DNA of 64,000 bases from Bacteroidales bacterium UBA5349 (GCA_002410065.1 DHQB01000006.1:164016-228015), one strand, 5' to 3'; positions 41,974 through 51,842 are shown, counted from the first letter of the stretch. Translations and numbers: made by a program. The notes: generated from the letters alone by a model not told the origin.

Positions 41974-43413
41974 CTAATTTTTATCTTTATCTATATCTAA
42001 TTGCTTTGATGCCTCGGAAAGTATATCATCATCAATACCAAGTATCTGAGCAATTCTTAGCGCTTCGTGCGGGACATTAACTCCGTCATCCTCAATTAGC
42101 GAATAATCAATATAATCACCGATGTTTTTTACTGTAATTGTAGCACCCTTACTCTTCTCCATAAACCCCTTAACCCTAAGTTTGCGGCATTGGGTGCTTA
42201 AGCCACTATAATGCGTTGTAATAACTGCCTTTACGTTACATCCATTTAAAATGTTTGCAACAGCACTTACAATGGCACGTCCCTCGGTAGGGTTGGTAGT
42301 GCGAGCTAGCTCATCAATAAGTACCAACAGCCGGCGCTGCTTTTTGCCCAGTTGTACAATGTGATTCACCTTTAGCATTTCCGAAGCATACGATGACAAT
42401 CCGGATAGTTCCGATTGCTCATCGGCAATGCTAAAAAGGATTTGCTCAACTAGAGAGATTTTAGCCCTTGTTGCTGGCACAAAAAAACCATACTGGCACA
42501 ATGCTTGGCTTAGTGCAAGTGTTTTTAGTAGTACAGTTTTACCGGCCATGTTGGCCCCTGTAATAAGGCAAGTGCCATTATATATCTCAACATCAATGGG
42601 TTGATATCTTTTTTTATCCTGCTCTAGTGTTGCTTTAAGCTGTGGGTAGAATAGTCCTTTATACGATGTAACGTCTCCCTCAACCTCTGGCATAACTAAC
42701 TTTTCCGATATTGCCTGTTTACCCTTAGCAATTACTATGTCGATATGGCCTACACCTAAAAGAGCCTTACCCAATGCAGCTGCATAAGCATACAGTTGAT
42801 CCGATAGGTCTTGTCTAACTCTGTCTTCTACCTCAGTTATTTTACTCCTAACCTCTTCTGATTGCTGCTGTATATGCTTACTATCATCATTATTATTTTC
42901 AATGTCTTCAAGCAGAAATTCAATTCCTATCAATTTTTTTCGTAAATCACCTAGTTCTGGAGCAAAGAAATTATTGATATAAAAAGGAGGAATTCGAGTT
43001 TCTTCAGGATCGAGAATTTGGATAACATTTTCAAGGCTTGGTATCTGCTCATAAAGGAATTGAAGGGGCGCAATCAGTTCCCTAATATCGTTGGCTAAAA
43101 GAGCAAAACTTTTTACCTCGAATAGCTCGATGTCGTTAAGGGTTAAACGATTTTGGATGTTTTTGATTGATCCTGCAATATCGCGGACCTGAGATAATTT
43201 TATGGCAACCTTTTCGAGAATTACCCTATTCTTCTTGAGACTTAGAGCATCAACCGTCAGGTTTATATGATTTAGCTGATTAAGAACATCCACTTGTTTA
43301 ATCAGAAATGGTGAAGTCATTAGGATGCGATGAGCCAACCCCGATTTTAAATCGAGTTTGTCAATCATGTAGCGTAATCCCGAAATCTCGGCAAGTGCAG
43401 TTTTAAGTTGCAT
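41974..43413 (-). CDS. kamC: Lysine 5,6-aminomutase reactivase ATPase (MutS-like)
   Basis: The 479-aa protein ends in a MutS-type ABC ATPase: Walker A GANMAGKTVLLK, signature SELSGLSSYASEM and Walker B LLVLIDELARTTNPTEG. It lacks mismatch-recognition domains, so it is not a repair MutS. The long helical N-terminal half is a clamp/lever region. Its place between kamB and kamD identifies it as the ATPase that restores inactivated aminomutase. It starts 2 nt after the kamB stop. Confidence 0.9.
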   Translation of the reverse strand: MQLKTALAEISGLRYMIDKLDLKSGLAHRILMTSPFLIKQVDVLNQLNHINLTVDALSLKKNRVILEKVAIKLSQVRDIAGSIKNIQNRLTLNDIELFEVKSFALLANDIRELIAPLQFLYEQIPSLENVIQILDPEETRIPPFYINNFFAPELGDLRKKLIGIEFLLEDIENNNDDSKHIQQQSEEVRSKITEVEDRVRQDLSDQLYAYAAALGKALLGVGHIDIVIAKGKQAISEKLVMPEVEGDVTSYKGLFYPQLKATLEQDKKRYQPIDVEIYNGTCLITGANMAGKTVLLKTLALSQALCQYGFFVPATRAKISLVEQILFSIADEQSELSGLSSYASEMLKVNHIVQLGKKQRRLLVLIDELARTTNPTEGRAIVSAVANILNGCNVKAVITTHYSGLSTQCRKLRVKGFMEKSKGATITVKNIGDYIDYSLIEDDGVNVPHEALRIAQILGIDDDILSEASKQLDIDKDKN

Positions 43414-43415
43414 CC

Positions 43416-44423
43416 CTATAACTTTTTAACATCATAAACAGGCATTTGCAGGGCTTCCTGCATAGATGCTTTGAGCTCATCGGAGTTCAAATTATATCCT
43501 TGAGGCGAAATAGGATTTATACATACCGCCGCAAGTTTTGTTTTGGTAACCACCTTAACTTTACCACCCTTTTTTATAAAAGAATAGTAAATATCGGGGG
43601 ATGCAAAGATCCTAGAAAAATCTTTAACAACCAACTCAATACTAGCAACATTTTTTTGCATTCGCAGAAATTCAAACAAATTATCGCTAGTTGCGCCTGC
43701 AACAAATAACCGATTCCCGTAGCTAAAAACTTTATCCTTTACTTTCTTTAGCATAAAAGCTGACTGCACATCTAAATCGTGCAAGTTATTTTCCCTGTCA
43801 ATGGCGATAATTCCAGAGTCAACCAAATCGAGCTTTTCCTTAAGTTCAGGTTCAACTTCGGGGAGATTTATTAAGTCGTGTACATATTTTGTTTTTCTTA
43901 CCAACACTGGAATATTTGCAGAATAGGCTGCACCTGTGGTAAGAATCATTCCATCAGTTACTGCTGGCGACGCAAGGCTAAGCCTTGATAAAGCCCCATC
44001 CACTAGGGTTAAGTCAATATCATACTTAGCCATACTAGTAATTATGGCCTTAAGGTTATGTGTATCGGCTGGGCCAGAAAGTAGAACCTTGTCGGAACTT
44101 ATTGCTTTGGCTATAATTAAACGACCCAAGGAGGTGTGAATATTACTTACTTCTAATATCTCAGAAGTAATTCGGCGCTGGAGGTAATGCTTTTCCGCCG
44201 AAATAAAAATCATTCCATTGTAGATGCGAATCTCTGGCTTTTGAGTATTAGTAACTATATCACGACTTTCTCCGTCAATTCCTATAGACGTAAGGGCTAT
44301 GCGCTTATCCATATTCTTTAACCTACCCAGAATATAGTTAAGAGTCTCGGTTTTGCCAGTATTCTTCTCGAGTCCTACAATTGAAAGGCTTTTGTAGGTG
44401 AGCACATCATCAATAAATGGCAT
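43416..44423 (-). CDS. kamB: Lysine 5,6-aminomutase reactivase subunit
   Basis: The 335-aa protein begins with a P-loop (VGLEKNTGKTETLN) and contains strands and loops of a nucleotide-binding fold (VLLSGPADTHNLKAI, DLTLVDGALSR). It is the conserved neighbour of the MutS-like ATPase in lysine fermentation clusters and is assigned as KamB by position and length. It is cotranscribed with kamC (2-nt gap). Confidence 0.85.
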   Translation of the reverse strand: MPFIDDVLTYKSLSIVGLEKNTGKTETLNYILGRLKNMDKRIALTSIGIDGESRDIVTNTQKPEIRIYNGMIFISAEKHYLQRRITSEILEVSNIHTSLGRLIIAKAISSDKVLLSGPADTHNLKAIITSMAKYDIDLTLVDGALSRLSLASPAVTDGMILTTGAAYSANIPVLVRKTKYVHDLINLPEVEPELKEKLDLVDSGIIAIDRENNLHDLDVQSAFMLKKVKDKVFSYGNRLFVAGATSDNLFEFLRMQKNVASIELVVKDFSRIFASPDIYYSFIKKGGKVKVVTKTKLAAVCINPISPQGYNLNSDELKASMQEALQMPVYDVKKL

Positions 44424-44519
44424 CCTAGTTCGCCCTTATTAATTATTATTGTAAAAAAACACAATGACACACCTTGCATATCTTAATCTGTGTAAAATGT
44501 GTCATCGTGCTATAACTTA

Positions 44520-45776
44520 TCAATGATGATTTCTCATCTTTCGGGTTAGTTCCTCTGGCTCAATGGAAATCTTGTCACCGTGCATTAAACCTGCAATTCC
44601 ATCCTCAAATTTCTGGTCCTGACAATCTTCGCATTGACAATTGTTCACATAGTCAGTGGGTTCAGTATAGGCTGCAATTACACCCTCGAAATTACGGAGG
44701 ATAATCTTGCCAGGCATCTGTGAGATAACGTACTGTGGCATAACAGGTGTTTTACCACCACCACCCGGTGCATCAACAACAAAGGTTGGAACAGCAAAAC
44801 CCGATGTGTGGCCACGAAGGCTTTCGATAATCTCAAGGCCCTTAGAAACAGGCGTTCTGAAATGCTCTAGTCCCATAGAAAGATCGCACTGATAAATGTA
44901 ATATGGGCGAACACGTATCATGACTAGCTTGTGAACTAGTCTTTTCATAATATTTGGGCAATCGTTAATTCCCCGAAGCAGAACCGATTGATTACCAAGA
45001 GGAATGCCAGCATTCGCCATTTTTGCACATGCTTCAGCACTCTCAGGGGTAATCTCATTAGAATGGTTAAAGTGCGTATTTAGCCAGATTGGGTGATACT
45101 TTTTAAGCATGTTCACCAAATCGTCTGTAATACGCTGAGGAAGAACTACTGGAGTGCGGGTTCCAATACGAATAATCTCTACGTGAGGGATTGCTCGAAG
45201 ACGTTTAATGATTTCCTCTAGCCGGCTATCGCTAACAAGTAATGCATCACCTCCTGATAGGAGCACATCGCGTACCTCTGGATGATTTGCAATATACTCA
45301 ATTCCCTTATCGATATTATCCTTTGGTAAGGCAGCATCTTTTTGACCTGCAAACCTACGACGGGTGCAATGACGACAATACATTGAACACATATCGGTAA
45401 TAAGGAAAAGAACCCTATCAGGATACCTGTGGGTTAATCCTGGAACAGGCGAATCTTCATCCTCGTGAAGGGGGTCAAGTAGATCTGCTGGCGAAACGTA
45501 AGTCTCTGCAGCAGATGGAACTGCCTGTTTTCTTACAGGGCAGTTAGGGTTACTTGGATCAATAAGTGAAAGATAGTATGGAGTAATAGCCATGCGAAGG
45601 GTTTGTAGAGATTTAGTGATACCCTCTTCCTCCTCAGCTGTAATCTTAATATACTTTTTTAACTCCTCAAGTGTCTCAATACGATTGCGAACTTGCCATT
45701 TCCAATCGTTCCAATCGTTGTCCGATACGTTAGGAAAAAACTCCTGACGCCTACTTTTATTCTCAAAATTAAACAT
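44520..45776 (-). CDS. kamA: Lysine 2,3-aminomutase
   Basis: The 418-aa radical-SAM enzyme has the cluster motif C130-x3-C134-x2-C137 (CSMYCRHCTRRR) and the PLP-anchoring region DAPGGGGKTPVMP. The C-terminal zinc-binding Cys set is visible (NNCQCEDCQD). It converts L-lysine to L-beta-lysine, the first step of lysine fermentation. Its start overlaps the first kdd gene by 8 nt. The following 96-nt gap separates it from kamB. Confidence 0.96.
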   Translation of the reverse strand: MFNFENKSRRQEFFPNVSDNDWNDWKWQVRNRIETLEELKKYIKITAEEEEGITKSLQTLRMAITPYYLSLIDPSNPNCPVRKQAVPSAAETYVSPADLLDPLHEDEDSPVPGLTHRYPDRVLFLITDMCSMYCRHCTRRRFAGQKDAALPKDNIDKGIEYIANHPEVRDVLLSGGDALLVSDSRLEEIIKRLRAIPHVEIIRIGTRTPVVLPQRITDDLVNMLKKYHPIWLNTHFNHSNEITPESAEACAKMANAGIPLGNQSVLLRGINDCPNIMKRLVHKLVMIRVRPYYIYQCDLSMGLEHFRTPVSKGLEIIESLRGHTSGFAVPTFVVDAPGGGGKTPVMPQYVISQMPGKIILRNFEGVIAAYTEPTDYVNNCQCEDCQDQKFEDGIAGLMHGDKISIEPEELTRKMRNHH

Positions 45777-46803
45777 ATAGCTTATTAAATAGATTACGTA
45801 TATCCTCTGATTTTTTAATTATGCTAAGAGTAAGGTCGGCATGCCCTTTAGCGTACCCATTGCCTACAATTAGATTAATATCCTTACCTACACCTTCGGC
45901 TCCAAGCGCAGCCTTGGTGAACGAGGTAGCCATTGAAAAAAAGTAAACAGAGCCATTATCCTTAGTTATCAGGATTGATGTCATCTCTGTAGATTGAACG
46001 TTCACATTGTTGATGGTGACATCGCACCCCTCCTCACCTGTAATAGCAACCACCTTGTTATAAACATCCATTACATTGGTTGCATCGGCAATAATAACGT
46101 GAGTTGCAAGTTTCATGTCTATAATACGCTGAGCATTTGCCTGCGAATACTCAACCACAATAACTTTTCCATTCGGGCCAGCATTTTCCATAGCCTGATA
46201 GCAGCATAGAATGCCTGATTTACCACCGCCGCCAATTATACAAACTGTATCGCCCTTTTTAACCAGGCGCTGAACCTGAGCAGGAGCACCAGCAACATCA
46301 AGTGCGGCAAGTGCTAATTTCTCAGGAATATCATTTGGTAGAACTGCATAAATACCACTGGCAAAAAGAATGGCTTGGGCCTCAACATCTACTTGATCGT
46401 TATGAAAATTCAAATTTATAACCTTTGATATTTTCAATGGTGTTAATGAAAGGGATACAAGCGTAGCAATGGTATCGCCCACTCGCAAATTTTTATCGGG
46501 GAAACTTGGGCCAATCTTCTTAACAGTTCCAATTAGCATACCTCCCGACCCCGTTACAGGGTTCTGCATTTTTCCTCTCTCGTTTACAATGGATACAATC
46601 ATCTGCTCCATTGCCTCAACATTACCATGACATGCAGCCTTAATTTGAGTAAAACTGGCTGAATCGATATTGAGCGTTTTAACGTCAATTAAAACCTCAT
46701 TATCGTAAATAGTCATAGTATTGTCCAACTTTTGGGCAGGTTGGGGCAGTGTTCCCTTAGGCTCAAGAACCCTATGCGTTCCGTACTTGCATCCTGATTT
46801 CAT
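45769..46803 (-). CDS. kdd: L-erythro-3,5-diaminohexanoate dehydrogenase, copy 1
   Basis: The 344-aa protein matches Kdd: KYGTHRVLEPKGTLPQPAQ at the start, a Rossmann dinucleotide motif VCIIGGGGKSGILCC, and the C-terminal IVGNGYAKGHADLTL. It oxidises 3,5-diaminohexanoate with NAD+ to 5-amino-3-oxohexanoate. It is the downstream member of a tandem pair and overlaps kamA. It differs from the upstream copy in many residues (for example the NAD loop GGGG versus GAGG), so the two are old paralogues. Confidence 0.93.
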   Translation of the reverse strand: MKSGCKYGTHRVLEPKGTLPQPAQKLDNTMTIYDNEVLIDVKTLNIDSASFTQIKAACHGNVEAMEQMIVSIVNERGKMQNPVTGSGGMLIGTVKKIGPSFPDKNLRVGDTIATLVSLSLTPLKISKVINLNFHNDQVDVEAQAILFASGIYAVLPNDIPEKLALAALDVAGAPAQVQRLVKKGDTVCIIGGGGKSGILCCYQAMENAGPNGKVIVVEYSQANAQRIIDMKLATHVIIADATNVMDVYNKVVAITGEEGCDVTINNVNVQSTEMTSILITKDNGSVYFFSMATSFTKAALGAEGVGKDINLIVGNGYAKGHADLTLSIIKKSEDIRNLFNKLYV

Positions 46804-46844
46804 TCAAAATATCAATAAAAGTTCTAGACCAGGCTTATTCTTTA

Positions 46845-47885
46845 TTATGAGTATAACTCAGTAAAAACTTTACGCAGCGAATCGCACTCGCGAAGGATCT
46901 GTAGCGTAATTTCAGCATGACCCTTTGTGTAACCATTGCCAACAATCATGGTAACGTCGCTACCAACACCCTCTGCTCCTAGAGCAGCTTTGGTAAAACT
47001 TGTTGCCATTGAGAAAAGGTAAACTATACCATCATTCTTTGTACAAAGAATGCTGGTCATTTCAGTATCGGGAATGTTAACATTATTGATGGTAATGTCT
47101 GCCATTTTGCCATCGGTTAAACTGCTGATTTTTTCAATCATCCCAACAGGATCGGTAGCATTACCCGCAAATACATGATCGCAAAAGCCTAACTTCTCTA
47201 GTCGCTCGGTTGATTTCTGGCTGTGGCACATACCAATTACCTTTCCGGTAACACCTACACGCTTTTTAGCCTCGTAGCTACAAAGCATCCCTGACTTACC
47301 ACCAGCGCCAATAATTAGCACGGTATCGCCTGGTCTGCAAAGTTTTGCAGTTTGAGCAGGTGCACCAGCCACATCCAATGCAGATAGAGCAAGTTTCTCG
47401 GGCATATCAGCAGGGATTTTAGCGTAAATACCACTTTCGAAAAGAATGGCTTTACCATCAATATCTACTTGGTCAACATCAGGACGGATCTCCTTAATTT
47501 TATCAATACGAAGAGGGGTTAACGATAAAGAAACTAAGGTGGCAATTTTATCACCAACCTTAAGATCAATCTTATCAACTAGGGCATCGCCAATTTTCTC
47601 TACTGTGCCAAGAAGCATACCTCCGGAACCAGTCCATGGATTACGATGTTTACCTTGCTTAGCAACGATATCCATCATAATCTCAGCAATCTTCTTGTGA
47701 TCACCATTCGCGCGAGCCTCAATATCGGTAAATGAAGCGGAGTCGATATTTAAAGTCTGAACATCGATAAGAATTTCATTATCCCATATCTCATCCATGT
47801 TGTTGTCAATCTTATTTGCCGGTTGTGGCAAAACACCCTTAGGCTCAATAACCCTGTGAGTTCCGTACTTGTTCCCTTTTTTCAT
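46845..47885 (-). CDS. kdd: L-erythro-3,5-diaminohexanoate dehydrogenase, copy 2
   Basis: The 346-aa paralogue of the next gene shares the order KYGTHRVIEPKGVLPQPAN, TLNIDSASFT, VLIIGAGGKSGMLCS and MIVGNGYTKGHAEITL. It is 41 nt from its twin. The first 120 residues contain an insertion relative to the other copy (DEIWDNEILIDVQ). The copies may form a hetero-oligomer, differ in cofactor or stereochemistry, or one may be a spare. The call of Kdd family is firm; the division of labour is unknown. Confidence 0.93.
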   Translation of the reverse strand: MKKGNKYGTHRVIEPKGVLPQPANKIDNNMDEIWDNEILIDVQTLNIDSASFTDIEARANGDHKKIAEIMMDIVAKQGKHRNPWTGSGGMLLGTVEKIGDALVDKIDLKVGDKIATLVSLSLTPLRIDKIKEIRPDVDQVDIDGKAILFESGIYAKIPADMPEKLALSALDVAGAPAQTAKLCRPGDTVLIIGAGGKSGMLCSYEAKKRVGVTGKVIGMCHSQKSTERLEKLGFCDHVFAGNATDPVGMIEKISSLTDGKMADITINNVNIPDTEMTSILCTKNDGIVYLFSMATSFTKAALGAEGVGSDVTMIVGNGYTKGHAEITLQILRECDSLRKVFTELYS

Positions 47886-47915
47886 ATAAAATATGCTATT
47901 TTGAAGTTTTGAAAA

Positions 47916-48740
47916 CTATTTTTTCTTAAGACCTAAAATTTCTCTTGCTTCAGCCGAAGTTGCTACCCCACGACCTAACTCTTTTGCAAGACGCACCACT
48001 TTGGCAACCAGCTCGCCATTCGATTTTGCAAGTACACCTTTTTCAATATAAAGGTTATCCTCAAAACCAACTCTAACATGTCCACCCATAACAATTGCAG
48101 GGGCTGCAAGTAAAAATTCATGGCGACCAATACCCGTTGCGGTCCAAGTTGAGCCTGCTGGAATAGCGTTTGCCATCCAAACAAGGTTTCCAACTGTTGC
48201 CGAGGTACAACCGGGCACGCCTAGAACAAAGTTAAAATGCAAAGGTGCACCTGGAGCCTCTCCTTTTTTTATCATGTGAACTATGGTATCGAGATGCCCC
48301 ATTTCAAAGCATTCGTATTCTGGTTTGATGTTGTTTTCCATCATACGTTTACCAAAGTCGCGCATCATAGGCATGGTATTCTCAAACACTTCGTCGCCAA
48401 AGTTGCAAGTACCACAATCAAGGGTTGCCATTTCAATTGGCAGCTCAGTGGGCTGAAGTCTCTCTTCGGCACTCATCCCTACTGCACCACCTGTTGATGG
48501 AATAAGAATAACATCGGGGCAAACTTTTAGAATTGCATCGATGCACTCCTTGAAACGAGCTTTATCCTGAGTTGGAGTACCGTCGTCCTTACGAACGTGT
48601 AGGTGAACAATTGCAGCACCCGCGTCAACAGCCGATTTGGCTTCTCTAACAATCTCTTCAACAGTATACGGAACCGCAGGATTATGCTCCTTGGTTACCT
48701 CTGCGCCACATATGGCAGCAGTAATAATTAGTTTATCCAT
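47916..48740 (-). CDS. kce: 3-keto-5-aminohexanoate cleavage enzyme
   Basis: The 274-aa BKACE-family TIM barrel has E14 (CGAEVTKE), the zinc ligands H46 and H48 (VHLHVR) and the later ECFEMGHLD. It condenses 5-amino-3-oxohexanoate with acetyl-CoA and cleaves to L-3-aminobutyryl-CoA and acetoacetate. It lies 30 nt before kdd copy 2 and 11 nt after kal. Confidence 0.95.
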   Translation of the reverse strand: MDKLIITAAICGAEVTKEHNPAVPYTVEEIVREAKSAVDAGAAIVHLHVRKDDGTPTQDKARFKECIDAILKVCPDVILIPSTGGAVGMSAEERLQPTELPIEMATLDCGTCNFGDEVFENTMPMMRDFGKRMMENNIKPEYECFEMGHLDTIVHMIKKGEAPGAPLHFNFVLGVPGCTSATVGNLVWMANAIPAGSTWTATGIGRHEFLLAAPAIVMGGHVRVGFEDNLYIEKGVLAKSNGELVAKVVRLAKELGRGVATSAEAREILGLKKK

Positions 48741-48751
48741 AGTTTAGTAGA

Positions 48752-49138
48752 TTATTTACGTTGACAATCTTTGGGAACTATACAGGTACCACTTGCACGG
48801 CATACAACGATTGGTTCAGCCAGTAAATCGGCAGCCGAATCGGAAACATCGGGGCGAGGTACAATTACTTTACGTGCCTCAAAGGTCATTGTTCTGGAGG
48901 TATTACCAACTTTTGTAATTTCACCTGTAGCCTCAATAAAATCGCCAGCATAAACTGGAGCCAAAAAGTCAATTGAATCGTAGGACCTAAAAAGCCCTTC
49001 GTTGCCATCATTTCTGATTAATAATTCAGTTGCTACATCTCCAAAAAGTTGAAGCATTTTTGCACCATCAACCAAACCACCACCATAATGAGCATCATGG
49101 CTGCTCATCCTAACCCTTATTAAAACTTTGTTTTCCAT
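48752..49138 (-). CDS. kal: 3-aminobutyryl-CoA ammonia-lyase
   Basis: The 128-aa hotdog-fold protein has MSSHDAHYGGGLVDGA near the start, the typical substrate helix of the Kal family, and RTMTFEARKV. It removes ammonia from L-3-aminobutyryl-CoA to form crotonyl-CoA. Length and position (between atoD and kce) agree. Confidence 0.9.
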   Translation of the reverse strand: MENKVLIRVRMSSHDAHYGGGLVDGAKMLQLFGDVATELLIRNDGNEGLFRSYDSIDFLAPVYAGDFIEATGEITKVGNTSRTMTFEARKVIVPRPDVSDSAADLLAEPIVVCRASGTCIVPKDCQRK

Positions 49139-49155
49139 AATATATTTATTTTGAT

Positions 49156-49806
49156 TTATTTTTTTACAAGGTATGTTACAAAAATAGCCTGTGTTCTAAC
49201 GTTTTCGGGAACAATTTGCCCCACTTCCACAACCTCCTCCGCTTCAGCAATTACTACTTTAGCAGCAGTAGCCATAGTTGGATTAAAGTTTTGTGTTGAT
49301 CCCTTATAAGTCAAATTCCCGATAGTATCGGACACACTAGCTCCAATTAAAGCTATATCAGCATGTAATGGCTTCTCTAGAATATAATCAATTCCATCCA
49401 CATTTACAATTTGCTTTCCATTCTGCACAATTGTTCCTATGCCTGTTGGTGTTAAAACTCCACCCAATCCTGCTCCTGCACATCTGATTCGCTCAACCAG
49501 ATTTCCCTGTGGATTAAACTCAATATCAATCTCTTTGTTATTGAATTGCTCAATTGTACTGGAATTTGTGCCAATGTGCGATGTAATAATTTTTTTTACT
49601 TGCTTATTGGCCACAAGTAACCCGATTCCCCTATCTGGAAAGGCAGTGTCATTACAAATTACCGTTAAATTCTTAACGCCCGACTCCACAATTTTATTTA
49701 TTATGCTTGTGGGGCTACCAACGCCCAAAAAACCACCAATCATAACAGTCATACCGTCTTTAACCATTGAGGCAGCTTCTTCTGCTGTGATAAATTTATT
49801 TTTCAT
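49156..49806 (-). CDS. atoD: CoA-transferase alpha subunit (butyryl-CoA:acetoacetate type)
   Basis: The 216-aa protein is the alpha subunit of class I CoA-transferases: GMTVMIGGFLGVGSPTSII at the start and GGVLTPTGIGTIVQNGKQ in the middle. With AtoA it moves CoA from butyryl-CoA to acetoacetate, giving butyrate and acetoacetyl-CoA. The catalytic Glu is in AtoA, which is encoded 6 kb upstream on the same strand. It is the first gene of the kam operon, with a -7 element about 105 nt upstream. Confidence 0.9.
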   Translation of the reverse strand: MKNKFITAEEAASMVKDGMTVMIGGFLGVGSPTSIINKIVESGVKNLTVICNDTAFPDRGIGLLVANKQVKKIITSHIGTNSSTIEQFNNKEIDIEFNPQGNLVERIRCAGAGLGGVLTPTGIGTIVQNGKQIVNVDGIDYILEKPLHADIALIGASVSDTIGNLTYKGSTQNFNPTMATAAKVVIAEAEEVVEVGQIVPENVRTQAIFVTYLVKK

Positions 49807-49909
49807 ATGTGTCGTTTTTCGATTATTTCAGAAATAAGAATTACACTTGGCTAGAATAAAAAAATTTAACTTGCCCTACCTTCCAAACTACTGTTTATTA
49901 CTCATAAAG

Positions 49910-49917
49910 CAAATTTA
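49910..49917 (-). promoter_or_regulatory. -7 element of the kam operon promoter
   Basis: TAAATTTG on the minus strand (49917-49910) exactly fits TAnnTTTG. A clear -33 partner at the usual distance is not seen. The predicted leader to atoD is about 100 nt. Confidence 0.5.
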
Positions 49918-50055
49918 CTAATAGTTTGAATTGAAATAAGGCGTTAAATATTTACAAAAATACTATTTTCTTCCCGATTTACCTTGAATTTTCCAATTCA
50001 ATATATGTGCTGGATAAGCATATGTAATTGAAAGTTAAGTATAGCAAGCAAGGTC

Positions 50056-51057
50056 TTATCCAATTAATCGGTCATTTAACTGCTTTAGTATTTGCTTTGC
50101 ATCGCCAACAATACCAAGATCTGCAACCTGAAAAATAGGTGCTGCTTTATCCTTGTTAATGGCAACAATAAAGTCGGATTCCTCCATTCCTGCAAGGTGT
50201 TGAATAGCTCCTGATATTCCTACTGCAAAGTACAAATCGGGGCGAACAGTTTTGCCTGTTTGGCCCACTTGACGGTCGTGAGGAACAAGACCTGCGTCAA
50301 CAACTGCACGTGAAGCAGAAACCTGAGCATTAAGGGTTTTGGCTAAATCATCAATAACCTTTAGCCCTTCGTCATTGGCCATACCTCTACCACATGAGAT
50401 AAGTATCTTGGCTTCACTTATATCAACCATCGCAGCCTTTTCCTTAACGCTGCTCAACAGTTTTACCCTAAACTTATCCTTGTTGAACGGAATTTTAACC
50501 TCAATTATCTCGCCTTTACGGTTATTGTCTGCAGGCAGTTTATGCATAACACCTGCACGGACGGTACTCATTTGCGGACGGTGCTCCTTGCATACAATGG
50601 TGGCCATTAGGTTTCCGCCAAATGCAGGACGAGTCATTAGGAATTCTTTATCCTCGGAGATTTCTAATTTTGTACAGTCAGCAGTTAGGCCTGTTTTAAG
50701 GCGAGCCGACAGGCGTGGTCCCAAATCGCGACCAATTGTAGTTGCGCCAAGCATTAAAATACTTGGTTTGTACTCATTAACAATATGGTAAATAGCCTGT
50801 GTGTAAGGCTCAGTAAGATAATCGTTTAAATCAGGTGCATCGGCGCAAATTACCACATCGGCACCATGGGCGATAAGTTTTTGTGCTTTATCGGTAATTT
50901 TACTACCAAGCAGTATGGCATAAACCTTATCGTTAAGGGCATCGGCCAAGTCGCGTGCTTTCCCTATAAGTTCAAGCGAAACACCCTGGATTACTCCTTT
51001 GCGTTGTTCAACAAAAACGAACACGCCTTTATATGTTGATTTTTCCATTGTCATCAA
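50056..51057 (-). CDS. etfA: Electron transfer flavoprotein alpha subunit
   Basis: The 333-aa protein has the C-terminal FAD-binding motifs of EtfA: SRAVVDAGLVPHDRQVGQTG, YFAVGISGAIQHLAGM and VAINKDKAAPIFQVADLGIVGD. It pairs with EtfB 2 nt upstream and with butyryl-CoA dehydrogenase. In anaerobes such Bcd-EtfAB complexes bifurcate electrons from NADH to crotonyl-CoA and ferredoxin. Confidence 0.95.
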   Translation of the reverse strand: MMTMEKSTYKGVFVFVEQRKGVIQGVSLELIGKARDLADALNDKVYAILLGSKITDKAQKLIAHGADVVICADAPDLNDYLTEPYTQAIYHIVNEYKPSILMLGATTIGRDLGPRLSARLKTGLTADCTKLEISEDKEFLMTRPAFGGNLMATIVCKEHRPQMSTVRAGVMHKLPADNNRKGEIIEVKIPFNKDKFRVKLLSSVKEKAAMVDISEAKILISCGRGMANDEGLKVIDDLAKTLNAQVSASRAVVDAGLVPHDRQVGQTGKTVRPDLYFAVGISGAIQHLAGMEESDFIVAINKDKAAPIFQVADLGIVGDAKQILKQLNDRLIG

Positions 51058-51059
51058 GA

Positions 51060-51842
51060 TTAAATTATGAACTTCTCTTTCAACTTACTCAAAATTATGC
51101 CTGCGGCTTCGGTGGCATCAACCTCATAAAGTTGACCTGGAGACTTTACTCCGCGCGAGAATGCCTTGTGAACACGAGTTGGAGAACCTTTAAGCCCCAA
51201 CTTTGTTTCCTCAACATCAATCTGTTCAAAGCCCCAAACCTCAACATCACGAGAATATGCTTCAACAATACCCCTAACGGTCATGTAGCGGGGCTTATAA
51301 GCGCCAGACAGGACAGTTACTAAGCATGGGCCATCAACCTGAAGCATTTCGTAACCATCCTCAATTCTGCGCTTAACGGTAAACGTGTTTTTTCCGTCAA
51401 ACTCTAAATGTTCTAAGTAGGATACTTGAGGTAGGTCTAAATGTTCGGCTATTTGTGGACCTACCTGAGCGGTGTCACCATCAATTGCCTGCCTACCTGT
51501 GATTAGTAAGTCATACTCCATTTTACGAATAGCGCTAGACAGCGCATACGAAGTGGCAAGGGTGTCAGCACCTGCAAATTTACGGTCGGTGAGAAGGATT
51601 GCTCTATCAACACCCATTGCATATGCTTCGCGAAGCACGTCCTCTGCTTGTGGTGGCCCCATGGTAATAACAGTAACATGCGCGTTGAAGCTATCTTTTA
51701 GGCTCAGCGCAAGTTCAAGTCCTGCTTTATCGTCGGGGTTTATAATACTTGGGACACCTTCTCTGATGAGCGTTCCCGTGGTGGGATTTATTTTTATTTC
51801 GGTTGTATCCGGAACCTGTTTAATACAAACTACAATATTCAT
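51060..51842 (-). CDS. etfB: Electron transfer flavoprotein beta subunit
   Basis: The 260-aa protein begins IVVCIKQVPDTTEIKINP and includes TLIREGVPSIINPDDKAGLE and ITGRQAIDGDTAQVGP, the form seen in the bifurcating (clostridial Bcd-linked) EtfB group. The spacing to bcd is 36 nt and to etfA 2 nt. Confidence 0.95.
   Translation of the reverse strand: MNIVVCIKQVPDTTEIKINPTTGTLIREGVPSIINPDDKAGLELALSLKDSFNAHVTVITMGPPQAEDVLREAYAMGVDRAILLTDRKFAGADTLATSYALSSAIRKMEYDLLITGRQAIDGDTAQVGPQIAEHLDLPQVSYLEHLEFDGKNTFTVKRRIEDGYEMLQVDGPCLVTVLSGAYKPRYMTVRGIVEAYSRDVEVWGFEQIDVEETKLGLKGSPTRVHKAFSRGVKSPGQLYEVDATEAAGIILSKLKEKFII

Noticed and set aside
41974..43413. DNA mismatch repair MutS
   Set aside because: Only the MutS-type ATPase is present, without mismatch-binding domains, and it sits between kamB and kamD; it is the aminomutase reactivase ATPase.
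49807..50055. Lysine riboswitch upstream of the kam operon
   Set aside because: The leader of about 100 nt is too short for the lysine aptamer and lacks its conserved core; only a -7 box was seen.
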